64,000 bases of DNA from Candidatus Pantoea soli. GTDB lineage: Bacteria > Pseudomonadota > Gammaproteobacteria > Enterobacterales > Enterobacteriaceae. Position 1 is the stretch's first letter. The number at the start of each line of letters is the position of its first letter. The position numbers and the translations under genes were made by a program. Below the pieces are notes generated by a model, which was not told where the DNA came from, searched no databases, and saw only the letters and a program-made list of their open reading frames with translations. Positions 29,436 to 39,706 of the stretch are shown here, one piece after another. The stretch spans positions 1,240,001-1,304,000 of the forward strand of contig NZ_CP032702.1 in NCBI RefSeq assembly GCF_007833795.1, read 5' to 3'.

Positions 29436-30566
29436 ATGAGTGACAAGCAGAATCAGTCGCCTTCGCGCGAGCAGCAGGACCCGCAGCACACTTCCGATGA
29501 CCAGCAGGATAATGACGAACAACCCCGCAAACGCCCTGGCAAAAAGCCGCTGATTATTCTCGGCATCGTTGTCGTGATCATGCTGCTGGTGGGGATCTGG
29601 TTCTGGTTTACCACGCGCAATATCGAGAGCACCGACGATGCCTTCACCGAAGGCGATGCGGTCACCATTGCGCCAAAAGCCTCCGGCTATGTGGTGCAGC
29701 TGCTGGTGAAAGATAACCAGCGGGTGAAGAAGGGCGATCTGCTGGTCCTGATCGATCCGCGTGATAACGCGGCGCAGCGCGATCAGGCCAAAGCGCAGCT
29801 GGGGCTGGCGCAGGCGCAGCTGCATCAGGCGCAGGCGCAACTGGCGCTGTCGCGCGTGCAGTACCCGGCACAGCGCGACCAGGCGCTGGCTGAACAGGCG
29901 AAAGCGCAGGCCAACCTGCTGAATGCGCAGGCCGATTATCGCCGTCAGCGCGGCGTTGACCCGCGTGCCACCTCACAGCGCAATATTGATACTGCCGCCG
30001 CCCAGCTGCGTTCGGCTGAGGCGCAGCTGCAAAGCGCGAAAGCGCAGGTGGAAGTCGCCTCCCAGGTGCAGCTGCAGATTCGCCAGCAGGAAACCAATGT
30101 TGAAGCACGTCAGCAGCAGGTACAGCAGGCGCAGGCGCAGCTGAACACCGCCGAGCTGAACCTCTCGTATACCGAAGTGCGCGCGCCCTATGACGGCTTC
30201 GTCACCAAACGTAACGTGCAGCCGGGGACGCTGGTGCAGGCAGGCAGCGCGCTGTTTTCGCTGGTATCGCCGGATATCTGGATTACCGCCAACTTTAAAG
30301 AGTCGCAGCTGGAGCGCATGAATCCGGGTGATAAAGTTGAGATTACCGTTGATGCCTGGCCGGATATGAAACTGGAAGGGCACGTCGACAGCATCCAGAT
30401 GGGGTCGGGTTCACGCTTCTCTACCTTCCCGGCGGAAAACGCCACCGGTAACTACGTGAAGATCGTGCAGCGCGTGCCGGTGAAGATTGTGATTGATAAA
30501 GGGCTTGACCCGAACCACCCGCTGCCGCTGGGGCTGTCGGTTGAGCCGAAGGTAACCGTGGAATGA
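29436..30566 (+). CDS. HlyD/EmrA-type efflux adaptor
   Basis: 376 residues: a charged, Gln/Asp-rich cytoplasmic N-terminus, one membrane anchor (residues about 36-60), then a periplasmic lipoyl half-motif (GDAVTIAPKASGYVVQLLVKDNQ), a long alanine/glutamine-rich coiled coil (about 100-235) and a beta-barrel with YTEVRAPYDGFVTKRNVQPG. It bridges the MFS pump and the outer membrane channel. Its stop overlaps the next start (ATGA at 30563-30566). Substrates are unknown. E. coli has no pump at this position. Confidence 0.9.
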   Translation: MSDKQNQSPSREQQDPQHTSDDQQDNDEQPRKRPGKKPLIILGIVVVIMLLVGIWFWFTTRNIESTDDAFTEGDAVTIAPKASGYVVQLLVKDNQRVKKGDLLVLIDPRDNAAQRDQAKAQLGLAQAQLHQAQAQLALSRVQYPAQRDQALAEQAKAQANLLNAQADYRRQRGVDPRATSQRNIDTAAAQLRSAEAQLQSAKAQVEVASQVQLQIRQQETNVEARQQQVQQAQAQLNTAELNLSYTEVRAPYDGFVTKRNVQPGTLVQAGSALFSLVSPDIWITANFKESQLERMNPGDKVEITVDAWPDMKLEGHVDSIQMGSGSRFSTFPAENATGNYVKIVQRVPVKIVIDKGLDPNHPLPLGLSVEPKVTVE

Positions 30567-32131
30567 GTGGGGGCGAAAGCTGGCGTCCGTCCAGCAATCC
30601 ATGGCTGGTCGCGATCACGGTGACGCTGGCGGTGTTTATGGAGATCCTCGACACCACCATCGTGAACGTGGCGCTGCCGCACATCGCCGGCTCGCTCTCT
30701 TCCAGCTACGATGAATCCACCTGGGTGCTGACCTCTTATCTGGTGGCGAACGGCATCGTACTGCCGATTTCAGCGTTCTTCAGCCGTCTGTTCGGACGTA
30801 AGCAGTTCTTCCTGATCTGCATCGTGATGTTCACTATCTGCTCTTTCCTGTGCGGCATCGCCACCGAACTGTGGCAAATCATTCTGTTTCGCGTGCTGCA
30901 GGGGTTCTTTGGCGGCGGACTGCAGCCGGTGCAGCAGTCGGTGCTGCTGGACTACTTCAAAGCGGAAGATCGCGGCAAGGCATTTGGTCTTTCCTCTATT
31001 GCTATCATCGTTGCGCCGGTGATCGGCCCCACGCTCGGCGGCTGGATCACCGATAACTACAGCTGGCGCTGGGTGTTTTTCATTAACATTCCGGTTGGCG
31101 TGCTGACCGTACTGGCGATCTACCAGCTGCTGGAAGATCCACCGTGGGAGCGCAAATGGGATAAAGGCCGGCTGAAGATCGACTACATCGGCATCAGCCT
31201 GATTACGCTCGGGCTCGGTTGTCTGCAGGTGTTCCTCGATCGCGGTGAAGATGAAGACTGGTTTGCTTCGCACTTTATCCGGCTGTTCGCCATGCTGGCG
31301 GCGATCGGTATCGTCGGGGCGGTTTACTGGCTGATGTACGCGCGCAAACCGGTCGTGGATATCAAAGTCATGAAAGACCGCAACTTCTGGGTAGCGGGCT
31401 TGCTGATGGCCGGTATGGCGATGATTCTGTATGGCAGCTCGGTGGTTCTGCCGCAGCTGGCGCAGCAGGATCTGGGCTACACCGCCACCTGGTCCGGGCT
31501 GGTGCTGTCGCCGGGGGCGATCTTAATCGTTCTCACCATTCCGCTGGTGCTGAAGCTGATGCCGGTGGTGCAGACGCGCTATATCATCGCCTTTGGCTTC
31601 AGCTGCCTGGCGGTGGCGTTCTATTACTCCAGCAGCTTAACGCCGGATGTGGATTTCACCACGCTGGTGCTGATGCGCAGCGCACAGTCCATCGGCCTTG
31701 GCTTTCTGTTTGTGCCCCTTACCACGATTGCGTTTGTCACCGTGCCGCAGCGGCTCAATGCCGATGCGTCGGCGCTGTTCACCATGTTCCGTAACGTTGC
31801 CGGATCGATCGGTATTTCACTGGCAACGGCCGGCATTACCGAGCGGGAACAGGTGCGATCGGCGCATATGGTGCACAACATGACGCCGCTGAATGAGCAG
31901 TTCACCCTGACAGTACAGCAGTGGGCGCAGGCGATCCGCGATTTCACCCGCGCGGTTGGCGATCCGCTGACGCTGGCCAGCGGGCAACTCTATCAGGAGA
32001 TGATCGCCCAGGCGCGTATCCTTGCCTATATCGACGTGTTCACCGGCCTGAGCATCGTCGCGCTGTTATTGATTCCTTTTTGTTGGTTGCTTTCGCCGAT
32101 CAAGAGCGAAGGCAGTGCAGGAGCACATTAA
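30563..32131 (+). CDS. DHA2 (EmrB-type) multidrug MFS transporter
   Basis: 522 residues with 14 predicted membrane spans. LDTTIVNVALPHIAGSL (motif D1), SRLFGRKQFFLI (motif A), RVLQGFFGGGLQPVQQS (motif B) and GPTLGGWITDNYSWRWVFFI (motif C, antiporter signature) define a proton drug antiporter. It is coupled to the adaptor by an ATGA overlap and followed directly by the outer membrane factor. Confidence 0.92.
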   Translation: MSGGESWRPSSNPWLVAITVTLAVFMEILDTTIVNVALPHIAGSLSSSYDESTWVLTSYLVANGIVLPISAFFSRLFGRKQFFLICIVMFTICSFLCGIATELWQIILFRVLQGFFGGGLQPVQQSVLLDYFKAEDRGKAFGLSSIAIIVAPVIGPTLGGWITDNYSWRWVFFINIPVGVLTVLAIYQLLEDPPWERKWDKGRLKIDYIGISLITLGLGCLQVFLDRGEDEDWFASHFIRLFAMLAAIGIVGAVYWLMYARKPVVDIKVMKDRNFWVAGLLMAGMAMILYGSSVVLPQLAQQDLGYTATWSGLVLSPGAILIVLTIPLVLKLMPVVQTRYIIAFGFSCLAVAFYYSSSLTPDVDFTTLVLMRSAQSIGLGFLFVPLTTIAFVTVPQRLNADASALFTMFRNVAGSIGISLATAGITEREQVRSAHMVHNMTPLNEQFTLTVQQWAQAIRDFTRAVGDPLTLASGQLYQEMIAQARILAYIDVFTGLSIVALLLIPFCWLLSPIKSEGSAGAH

Positions 32132-32132
32132 C

Positions 32133-33662
32133 ATGATCACCTCTTCTCGCGTGAAGCCGTCGCTGACGCTGCTGGCGCTCTCTCTGCTGCTGGCCGGGTG
32201 CGCCGTCGGGCCAGATTATCAGCCGCCACAGGCGCATACGCCGGGCGGCTATCGGGATATCGCCTCGCAGCAGGCTTCGCGCCCGCTGGCCACGGCCACC
32301 AATCCGCGCTGGTGGAAAAGTTTTAACGACCCGCAGCTCGACAGCCTGATTACGCGCGCCATCGCCGGTAACCTGACGCTGCAGCAGTCGGTGCTGCGGA
32401 TTGCCGGCGCGCGTGAGCAGCTGGCCCAGGCGCGTGGCGGCCTGTTCCCTTCGCTGAACGGCTCGGCCAAAGTCACGCGTCAGCAGCTCGGCCTAAAAGG
32501 GTTGCTGAAATCCAACGGGGTTTACGATCAGGTGGACAGCGATGTCGCCGATCAGCTCAACGGACTGACCCATTCGGTTACCCTGTATCAGGGCAGTTTT
32601 GACGCCAGCTGGGAGCTGGATTTATGGGGCAAAGTGCGGCGGCAGATGGAAATGGCCGATGCGCAGCAGCAGGCGGCAATCGAACAACGCAACGATGCGC
32701 TGGTGTCGCTGGAAGCGGAAGTGGCGCGCGCTTATCTGCAACTGCGCGGTGCGCAGGCGGTGCTGGCGACGCTGCAGCAGCAAATCGGCGTTGCACAGCA
32801 AAGCTGGGAGCTGACCCAAAGCCAGCAGCGTAACGGGCTGGCCCCGCTGACGGACGTGGAAAACGCCCGGGCACAGCTGGCGTCGCTCAACGCCCAGCTG
32901 CCGCAGTACGAGGCGCAGGCGCGGCAGGCAATGAACGGGCTGGCGGTGCTGCTGGGGAAAACCCCTGGCGCGCTGGATAACGAACTGATGCAGCAGAAGC
33001 CGCTGCCCGCGCTGCCACAGATTGTGCCGGTGGGCATTCCCTCAACGCTGGCGCGCCGCCGGCCGGATATCCGTCAGGCAGAAGCGACGCTGCATGCGCA
33101 GACGGCGAACATTGGTGTCTCGGTCGCCAGCCTGTTTCCGAGTCTGTCGCTGACCGGACAGCTTGGCGTACGCAACACCGATGCCAGCTATCTGGATGAC
33201 TGGAGCAGTCATTTCTTTAGCGTCGGGCCCGCGCTGTCGATCCCGATTTTTCAGGGAGGACGTCTGGTCTCCAGCGTAAAACTGGCCCGGGCGCAGCAGG
33301 CCAGTGCCGCGCTGGATTATCGTCAGACGGTACTGACCGCCCTGCAGGATGTGGAAAACGCGCTGGTGAGTTATCGTGCCGATCAACAGCAGGTGGCGGC
33401 ACTGGATGATACCACGGGTGCGCTGCAGCGCGCCTTTGATCTGGCCAGCGACAGTTACCGGCAGGGCATTTCTACCTTTATTGATGTGCTGGACGCGCAG
33501 CGACAGCTGTCGCAGGCGGAAGCGCAATCCACGCAGGCGCGCATGCAAAGTGCGCTGGATCTGGTGGCGTTGTATAAAGCGCTTGGCGGCGGCTGGGAAC
33601 CTTATCAGCAGGTTTCCCTGCCGGATTACGACGTATTTGGTCCGGCCACCCGCGTGAATTAA
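32133..33662 (+). CDS. outer membrane efflux lipoprotein (OprM/NodT family)
   Basis: 509 residues with a lipoprotein signal (LSLLLAGC, Cys at about residue 22) and two outer membrane efflux protein repeats, each with long alpha-hairpins (GNLTLQQSVLRIAGAREQLAQ; LARRRPDIRQAEATLHAQTA). It forms the trimeric exit duct of the pump. The start at 32133 follows AGGAG and the emrB stop by one base. The three genes form a complete tripartite system in one operon, without an adjacent regulator. Confidence 0.92.
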   Translation: MITSSRVKPSLTLLALSLLLAGCAVGPDYQPPQAHTPGGYRDIASQQASRPLATATNPRWWKSFNDPQLDSLITRAIAGNLTLQQSVLRIAGAREQLAQARGGLFPSLNGSAKVTRQQLGLKGLLKSNGVYDQVDSDVADQLNGLTHSVTLYQGSFDASWELDLWGKVRRQMEMADAQQQAAIEQRNDALVSLEAEVARAYLQLRGAQAVLATLQQQIGVAQQSWELTQSQQRNGLAPLTDVENARAQLASLNAQLPQYEAQARQAMNGLAVLLGKTPGALDNELMQQKPLPALPQIVPVGIPSTLARRRPDIRQAEATLHAQTANIGVSVASLFPSLSLTGQLGVRNTDASYLDDWSSHFFSVGPALSIPIFQGGRLVSSVKLARAQQASAALDYRQTVLTALQDVENALVSYRADQQQVAALDDTTGALQRAFDLASDSYRQGISTFIDVLDAQRQLSQAEAQSTQARMQSALDLVALYKALGGGWEPYQQVSLPDYDVFGPATRVN

Positions 33663-33670
33663 TTATTCCG

Positions 33671-33697
33671 GCCGCATCGTGCTGATGCGGCTTTTAT
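33671..33697 (+). terminator. terminator of the efflux operon
   Basis: GCCGCATC (33671-33678), loop GTGCT, GATGCGGC (33684-33691) then TTTTATT. It stands eight bases after the stop. Confidence 0.88.
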
Positions 33698-33699
33698 TC

Positions 33700-34282
33700 G
33701 CTTCTTTCCCGATTGATTTGCTTTTCATGCTGCCAGCGCACGATGGCGTTAATGATGCGCGTGCGCATTCCGGGGGCGCGAACAATAATTACGCATCCGG
33801 AAAAAAGTAACAAAACGCAACCGCCATCGCTGCATCACTGCGCAAATCTCCTCCCAAACCTGAACCACCGCCTCACTTTTGACCCAGGCTGGCGGTGTAT
33901 ACGCATATCCGCATTTAAAAAATGCGAGTCTGCTCTCATCGCCACACGATTATTTGTGTGCTGCAAAATAGATTTTTCTTACCTTATTCCAGGTTTTTTA
34001 TCCGCAGCCGGGCTGCCGGCTTTCATGTGGTGGCTGGCGCTAAATGCTTGTTTATTACGTGAGATTGCGCCATGAAATCGATACCAATTAGCGCTGGCGT
34101 GACCTCAGCGCTATTGTTAATTCATCGTTAATTAAAGCAGCGCTGCGGATTTATAACCGGCGAAGGGAAATAGCGTAGCTGACTCGGAATAATCCGGGCT
34201 TTAAAATTAATTTATTTTTTTATTTGAATTGGGTAATCTTGCCACTACAGTTTATTTAAACCCCTTAAGCAAGGACATTGTG
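33700..34282. other. AT-rich leader before the H-NS-like gene, with a dyad
   Basis: About 580 bp with base composition well below the neighbours in GC, most marked over 34190-34270. TAGCGCTG (34089-34096) and CAGCGCTA (34106-34113) form an 8-bp inverted repeat with a 9-base loop. A 120-codon frame (33713-34075) has no credible start signal or homology. Curved AT-rich DNA here would suit H-NS self-regulation. Confidence 0.55.
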
Positions 34283-34684
34283 ATGAGTGACGCATTTAAA
34301 GTTCTGAACAACATTCGCACATTACGTGCGCAGGCGCGTGAACTGCCACTGACCGATCTGGAAGAGATCCTGGAAAAATTAACCGTCGTGGTGACCGAGC
34401 GCCGTGAAGAAGTAGAAGCGGAAGAAGCACAGAATCGCGAAAAAGAAGAGAAGCTGTCGAAATACCGTGAAATGCTGCTGGCTGACGGTATCGATCCGAA
34501 CGAATTACTGGGTGCGCTGGAAACCGGTAAAAAGCGTGCGAAACGTGCGCCGCGTCCGGCTAAATATTCTTACACCGACGAAAACGGTGAAGAAAAATCC
34601 TGGACCGGTCAGGGCCGCACCCCGGCAGCGATTAAAAAAGCGCTGGATGCCGGTAAAAGCCTCGACAGCTTCCTGATCAAATAA
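34283..34684 (+). CDS. H-NS family nucleoid protein (extra paralogue)
   Basis: 133 residues: N-terminal dimerisation helices ([17 protein letters not shown], then a Glu-rich coiled coil to about residue 65), a Lys/Arg linker ([10 protein letters not shown]) and the C-terminal DNA-binding domain with the AT-hook-like loop [14 protein letters not shown]. It silences AT-rich DNA. It is closer to H-NS than to StpA from memory, but the usual hns lies near galU/tdk, so I take this as a second family member. AAGGA precedes the ATG; the in-frame extension to 34229 is not supported. Confidence 0.9.
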   Translation: MSDAFKVLNNIRTLRAQARELPLTDLEEILEKLTVVVTERREEVEAEEAQNREKEEKLSKYREMLLADGIDPNELLGALETGKKRAKRAPRPAKYSYTDENGEEKSWTGQGRTPAAIKKALDAGKSLDSFLIK

Positions 34685-34708
34685 TCCGCACAATCCTTGT
34701 TATCGGGA

Positions 34709-34737
34709 GCCGGAGACACCTTGTCTCCGGCTTTTTT
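34709..34737 (+). terminator. terminator of the H-NS-like gene
   Basis: GCCGGAGACA (34709-34718), loop CCT, TGTCTCCGGC (34722-34731), then six T. Strong intrinsic terminator. Confidence 0.93.
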
Positions 34738-34867
34738 ATTTTTCCTGCCCCGACAAGGCCTTCAGCCCGCTGCCCGGCGTGCGGCAGGCGCAGAGGTGGC
34801 TGATGCGGCGCGCTTCTGGCATAATGCCCGCTGTTTTTTCCTCCACTGCGTAACAAAGGTCAATGCC

Positions 34868-36460
34868 GTGTTAGTTTCCAGCAATATCACTATGCAGTTC
34901 GGCAGTAAGCCGCTGTTTGAGAATATCTCCGTTAAATTTGGCGGCGGTAATCGTTACGGTTTAATCGGTGCGAACGGCAGCGGTAAATCGACCTTCATGA
35001 AAATACTGGGCGGCGACCTGGTGCCGACCAACGGAAATGTTTCCCTCGATCCTAATGAACGCATCGGTAAGCTGCGTCAGGACCAGTTTGCTTTTGAGCA
35101 ATATAGCGTGCTGGACACCGTGATTATGGGCCACCAGGAATTATGGGAGGTGAAACAGGAACGCGATCGGATATATGCCTTACCGGAAATGAGCGAAGAG
35201 GAAGGCTATAAAGTCGCCGACCTGGAAGTGGCCTACGGTGAAATGGACGGTTACAGCGCTGAATCCCGTGCCGGTGAATTATTACTGGGTGTGGGTATTC
35301 CGGTGGAACAGCATTACGGACCGATGAGCGAAATTGCGCCGGGCTGGAAATTGCGTGTGCTGCTGGCACAGGCTTTATTTGCCAATCCGGATATTCTGCT
35401 GCTGGATGAACCTACAAACAACCTGGATATTGATACCATTCGCTGGCTGGAGCAGGTGCTGAATGAACGTGACAGCACCATGATCATCATTTCGCATGAC
35501 CGCCATTTCCTGAATATGGTGTGCACGCATATGGCGGATCTGGATTACGGCGAGCTGCGCGTCTATCCAGGTAATTATGACGAATATATGACCGCGGCTA
35601 CTCAGGCGCGTGAGCGTTTATTAGCAGACAACGCCAAGAAAAAAGCACAAATTGCCGATCTGCAATCCTTTGTCAGCCGTTTTAGCGCTAACGCCTCTAA
35701 ATCGCGTCAGGCAACCTCGCGCGCAAAACAGATCGATAAAATTAAGCTGGAAGAAGTGAAAGCCTCCAGCCGTCAGAACCCGTATATCCGTTTTGACCAG
35801 GATAAGAAGCTGTTCCGTAATGCGCTGGAAGTGGAAGCGCTGACCAAAGGATTTGATAACGGTCCGCTGTTCAGCAACCTTAATCTGCTGCTGGAAGTCG
35901 GCGAAAAGCTGGCCATTCTGGGCGCGAACGGTATCGGTAAATCCACGCTGTTAAAAACGCTGGTGGGTGAGCTGGCACCGGACAACGGCACGGTAAAATG
36001 GTCAGAGAATGCGCGCATCGGTTACTACGCACAGGATCACGCCGAGGATTTCGCCAATGACCTGAGCGTGTTCGACTGGATGAGCCAGTGGAAACAGGAA
36101 GGTGACGATGAGCAGGCGGTACGCAGCATTCTGGGGCGTCTGCTGTTCAGCCATGACGATATTAAAAAGCCGGCGAAAGTCCTGTCAGGGGGCGAGAAGG
36201 GCCGCATGCTGTTCGGCAAGCTGATGATGCAGAAACCCAATATCCTGGTGATGGACGAACCGACCAACCACCTCGACATGGAATCCATTGAGTCGCTGAA
36301 CATGGCGCTGGAGATGTATGAAGGCACGCTGATTTTCGTTTCGCATGACCGTGAATTTGTCAGCTCGCTGGCAACCCGCGTGATGGAGCTGAAGGGCGAC
36401 CGCGTGGTGGACTTCACCGGCAACTACGAAGATTACCTGCGCAGTCAGGGCATCTACTGA
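34868..36460 (+). CDS. ybiT: ABC-F family ATPase YbiT
   Basis: 530 residues, the E. coli length, starting with GTG at 34868 ([20 protein letters not shown]). Two ABC domains with Walker [10 protein letters not shown] and [18 protein letters not shown] and two Walker B/DEPTNxLD motifs, joined by the P-site-tRNA-interaction linker rich in Lys/Arg (about residues 240-310). ABC-F proteins act on ribosomes rather than as transporters. The frame is open to 34697, but that would start inside the previous terminator. Confidence 0.96.
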   Translation: MLVSSNITMQFGSKPLFENISVKFGGGNRYGLIGANGSGKSTFMKILGGDLVPTNGNVSLDPNERIGKLRQDQFAFEQYSVLDTVIMGHQELWEVKQERDRIYALPEMSEEEGYKVADLEVAYGEMDGYSAESRAGELLLGVGIPVEQHYGPMSEIAPGWKLRVLLAQALFANPDILLLDEPTNNLDIDTIRWLEQVLNERDSTMIIISHDRHFLNMVCTHMADLDYGELRVYPGNYDEYMTAATQARERLLADNAKKKAQIADLQSFVSRFSANASKSRQATSRAKQIDKIKLEEVKASSRQNPYIRFDQDKKLFRNALEVEALTKGFDNGPLFSNLNLLLEVGEKLAILGANGIGKSTLLKTLVGELAPDNGTVKWSENARIGYYAQDHAEDFANDLSVFDWMSQWKQEGDDEQAVRSILGRLLFSHDDIKKPAKVLSGGEKGRMLFGKLMMQKPNILVMDEPTNHLDMESIESLNMALEMYEGTLIFVSHDREFVSSLATRVMELKGDRVVDFTGNYEDYLRSQGIY

Positions 36461-36516
36461 TTGCAGTTATACAGCGGGCACCGGTTCAGGTGCCCGCCTG
36501 CGTTTTGCGTGGCGCA

Positions 36517-37275
36517 TTAATCGCCTGCGCCACACACCTCACAGTGCGCATCCTGCGCCACCTTCATCGTGCGAAACTCAGCATTCATGGCATCGTACAT
36601 CAGCAGGCGTCCGCGCGCGGGCTGACCAAAGGTGGTCAGCACCTTGACGGCTTCCATCGCCTGCAGTGTGCCCATCACACCCACCAGCGGCGCCATCACG
36701 CCCGCTTCCACGCAGCTTAGCGCCTGTTCGCCAAACAGACGGCTGATACAGCGATAGCAGGGCTCGCCGGGCTGCCAGGTAAAGACGCTCAGCTGGCCTT
36801 CCATCCGAATCGCCGCTGCGGAGATCAGCGGCACGCGATGCCGGTAGCAAAGAGCATTGATTGTTTCACGGGTGGTCACGTTATCCGTGCAGTCCAGCAC
36901 TGCATCATGACGGGTAATCAGCGCGCTCAGCGCTGCGCGATCCAGCTGCGCATCTATCGCCTCAATGTTACAGTGCGGATTGATCGCCGCCAGCGCCGAC
37001 TGTGCCGACAGGACCTTTGCCTGGCCGAGCGTGGCATCCCGGTGCAGGACCTGCCGTTGCAGATTGCTGAGGCTGACGGTATCGAAATCCAGCAGCGTCA
37101 GATGCCCCACGCCCGCCGAGGCCAGATAGGGCGCAGCGGCGCAGCCCAGACCGCCCAGACCGACCACCAGCACGCGTGCGGCTTTCAGCGCCTCCTGGCC
37201 GTCAAAATCAAAGCCGCGCAGCACGATCTGCCGGTTGTAGCGCAGCATCTCTTCATCACTCAGTTCTGCCGCCAT
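36517..37275 (-). CDS. moeB: molybdopterin-synthase adenylyltransferase MoeB
   Basis: 252-residue E1-like enzyme that adenylates the C-terminal glycine of MoaD before sulfur transfer. GLGGLGCAAAPYLASAGVG binds ATP. The zinc ligands lie in CYRCISRL and the C-terminal CEVCGAGD. Its ATG shares one base with the moeA stop (TAATG), so the two are coupled. Confidence 0.96.
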   Translation of the reverse strand: MAAELSDEEMLRYNRQIVLRGFDFDGQEALKAARVLVVGLGGLGCAAAPYLASAGVGHLTLLDFDTVSLSNLQRQVLHRDATLGQAKVLSAQSALAAINPHCNIEAIDAQLDRAALSALITRHDAVLDCTDNVTTRETINALCYRHRVPLISAAAIRMEGQLSVFTWQPGEPCYRCISRLFGEQALSCVEAGVMAPLVGVMGTLQAMEAVKVLTTFGQPARGRLLMYDAMNAEFRTMKVAQDAHCEVCGAGD

Positions 37276-38510
37276 TAGCCCTCCAGCAGACTGTTAAATG
37301 CTTCAACGTCTACCCATTCGCCGGGCGCCACGTCGCCACGATCGCGTTCCAGCACGATAAAGCAGTCAGCCAGCGCAAAAGAGCTGAACACATGCGAGCC
37401 CTGCGGGCCGGTGCTGCGAACTTCCAGCACGCCATCGTCGCCGCGGCTGAGAATGCCGCGCTGAAAATCGAGACGTCCCGGTGATTTTTTCAGCCGCTGG
37501 GTCGCGCGCGCGCGCTGGCGCAGTGGCATGATACGCGTGGTCTGGCCGGTGAGCGTCGCCAGCAGCGGCTGAACCAGCTGATAGAAGGTGACGGCAGCAG
37601 AGACCGGGTTTCCGGGCAGGCCGCAGAACCAGCTGCTGGCCAGCCGGCCAAATGCAAAAGGTTTCCCCGGCTTGATCGCGAGCTTCCAGAAGGTGATGGC
37701 ACCCAGCTCTTCCAGCATCGCTTTGGTAAAGTCAGCTTCCCCCACGGAAACCCCGCCGGTACTGATGACCACATCTGCCTGGCGATCGGCATCCGTGAAA
37801 GCCTGACGCAGCGCGACCGGGTCGTCAGCAATGACGCCCAGATCGATCACCTCACAGCCCAGTTTGCGCAGCATCAGGGTGACGGTAAAGCGGTTAGTGT
37901 CGTAAATCTGGCCTGCCGCCAGCGGCTGCCCCACCGCCTGCAGTTCATCGCCGGTTGAGAAGATGGCCACGCGCAGTTTGCGCAGCACGCTCACCTCTGC
38001 AATACCGAGCGAAGCCAGCAGCGGCAGTTCGGCGGCACCCAGCCGCACACCCGCGTCCAGCACCTGCCTGCCGGCCTGAATATCTTCGCCGCTGCGGCGG
38101 ATGTTTTGCCCGTCGCGCACCGGGGCGGTAATCACGATGCCGCCGTCGCGCGGTTCGGTCTGCTCCTGCATCACTACCGCGTCGCATCCGGCAGGGATCG
38201 GTGCGCCGGTCATAATGCGGATCACGCTGCCTGCCGGCCAGTCGCCGCTGAACGGCGCACCGGCAAAGGCTTTACCGGCCACCGGGTAAACGCGATGCTC
38301 TGCCAGATCGCTGAGGCGCACCGCGTAACCGTCCATGGCCGAGTTATCAAACGGCGGCACGTCCAGTGGGGAGAGAAGCGGGCGGGCGGTGATACGTCCG
38401 GCCGCTTCGGCCAGCGGCACCGTCAGACAATCGCGGATCGGCTGGAGCTGTTGCAGCATCTTTTGCTGCGCATCTTCAAGGGAAATCAAGCCTGCGGTGA
38501 AAGGTTCCAT
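37275..38510 (-). CDS. moeA: molybdopterin molybdotransferase MoeA
   Basis: 411 residues, the E. coli length. It inserts molybdate into adenylated molybdopterin. [67 protein letters not shown] and GLPGNPVSA are all recognisable. The start at 38510 is chosen by homology; only a weak ribosome binding site is seen. Confidence 0.96.
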   Translation of the reverse strand: MEPFTAGLISLEDAQQKMLQQLQPIRDCLTVPLAEAAGRITARPLLSPLDVPPFDNSAMDGYAVRLSDLAEHRVYPVAGKAFAGAPFSGDWPAGSVIRIMTGAPIPAGCDAVVMQEQTEPRDGGIVITAPVRDGQNIRRSGEDIQAGRQVLDAGVRLGAAELPLLASLGIAEVSVLRKLRVAIFSTGDELQAVGQPLAAGQIYDTNRFTVTLMLRKLGCEVIDLGVIADDPVALRQAFTDADRQADVVISTGGVSVGEADFTKAMLEELGAITFWKLAIKPGKPFAFGRLASSWFCGLPGNPVSAAVTFYQLVQPLLATLTGQTTRIMPLRQRARATQRLKKSPGRLDFQRGILSRGDDGVLEVRSTGPQGSHVFSSFALADCFIVLERDRGDVAPGEWVDVEAFNSLLEG

Positions 38511-38734
38511 ATGCTTTATGCCTGGTTTATTGCCGTAGCCGCCTATTATGGTGGCAATCGGGCGCGGAGTCACATGCGACAAAAAAGCATAACCCACATA
38601 AAAAGGTTATGACGACGGAGACACTTTCTGCTTTACAAGCCGGAAGGGCCTTTCTATAGTCGAAAATTGTCAAAAAAAGATGAAAACCATTCTAAATCAG
38701 TGTTTTTGCCACTGATTTCGCACGGGACGGAATG

Positions 38735-39697
38735 ATGGCCAGAGCAGTGATCGCAATTCACGGCGGGGCGGGCGCAATTTCGCGCGCGGCCATGAGCGCC
38801 GACAAAGAGCAGCACTATCGTCAGGAACTGGCCGCCATTGTCGCGGCGGGGCAGCAGATTCTGGCTGCCGGCGGCAGCGCGCTGGATGCCGTGACCGAAG
38901 CGGTGCGGCGGCTGGAGGAGTGCCCGCTTTTCAATGCCGGCAAAGGTGCCGTCTTTACCCATCAGGGCACGCACGAGCTGGATGCCTGCATCATGGATGG
39001 CCGCACGCTGGACATTGGCGCGGTGGCCGGCGTCAGCCACATCCGTAATCCGGTCCTTGCCGCGCGCAAAGTGCTGGAAGCCAGTCCGCATGTCCTGTTG
39101 ATCGGCGCCGGCGCAGAAGCCTTTGCCGCGGCACAGGGGCTTGAGCCGGTGGCGGCAGATTTCTTTTCCACGCCTGAGCGCTATGCGCAGCTGCAGCGCG
39201 CGCTGCACAGCGAGGCGCTGCTGCTGGATCACGACGGCGCGGCGCAGACAGCGGGCGACCCGCTGGATCCGGACCGCAAATTTGGTACGGTTGGCGCGGT
39301 TGCGCTCGACAGCCACGGTAATCTGGCCGCAGCGACCTCAACCGGCGGGATGACCAATAAACAGGTCGGACGGGTCGGCGATTCACCGCTGGCCGGCGCA
39401 GGCTGCTATGCCAGCAATGACACCGTGGCGGTCTCCTGCACCGGCACCGGTGAAGTGTTTATCCGCACGCAGGCGGCCTATGACGTGGCGGCGCAGATGG
39501 CGTATGCCGGGCGCTCACTGCAGCAGGCTACCGCCAGTGTGATTCATGACAAAGTGCAGGAGCTGGAAGGCAGCGGCGGGCTGATAGCCGTCGATGCACA
39601 GGGCAACGTTGCGCTGCCGTTCAACAGCGAAGGCATGTATCGTGGCTTTGCCTGGGTGGATGGCAACATTGAGGTGGCGATTTACCGCGACAGCTAA
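38735..39697 (+). CDS. iaaA: isoaspartyl peptidase/L-asparaginase IaaA
   Basis: 320 residues, Ntn-hydrolase that cleaves isoaspartyl dipeptides and asparagine. It is made as a precursor that cuts itself before the Thr of GTVGAVALDSHGNLAAATST to give alpha and beta subunits. AIHGGAGAISR, LFNAGKGAVF and GAVAGVSHIRNPV mark the alpha chain. ATGATG at 38732/38735; the second fits E. coli and the spacing from GGGACGG. It heads iaaA-gsiABCD, with gsiA nine bases downstream. Confidence 0.95.
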   Translation: MARAVIAIHGGAGAISRAAMSADKEQHYRQELAAIVAAGQQILAAGGSALDAVTEAVRRLEECPLFNAGKGAVFTHQGTHELDACIMDGRTLDIGAVAGVSHIRNPVLAARKVLEASPHVLLIGAGAEAFAAAQGLEPVAADFFSTPERYAQLQRALHSEALLLDHDGAAQTAGDPLDPDRKFGTVGAVALDSHGNLAAATSTGGMTNKQVGRVGDSPLAGAGCYASNDTVAVSCTGTGEVFIRTQAAYDVAAQMAYAGRSLQQATASVIHDKVQELEGSGGLIAVDAQGNVALPFNSEGMYRGFAWVDGNIEVAIYRDS

Positions 39698-39706
39698 GGA
39701 GCAGGC

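Noticed and set aside
33713..34075. 120-codon frame in the AT-rich leader of the H-NS gene
   Set aside because: No Shine-Dalgarno, no recognisable homology, atypical composition; it starts shortly after a terminator.
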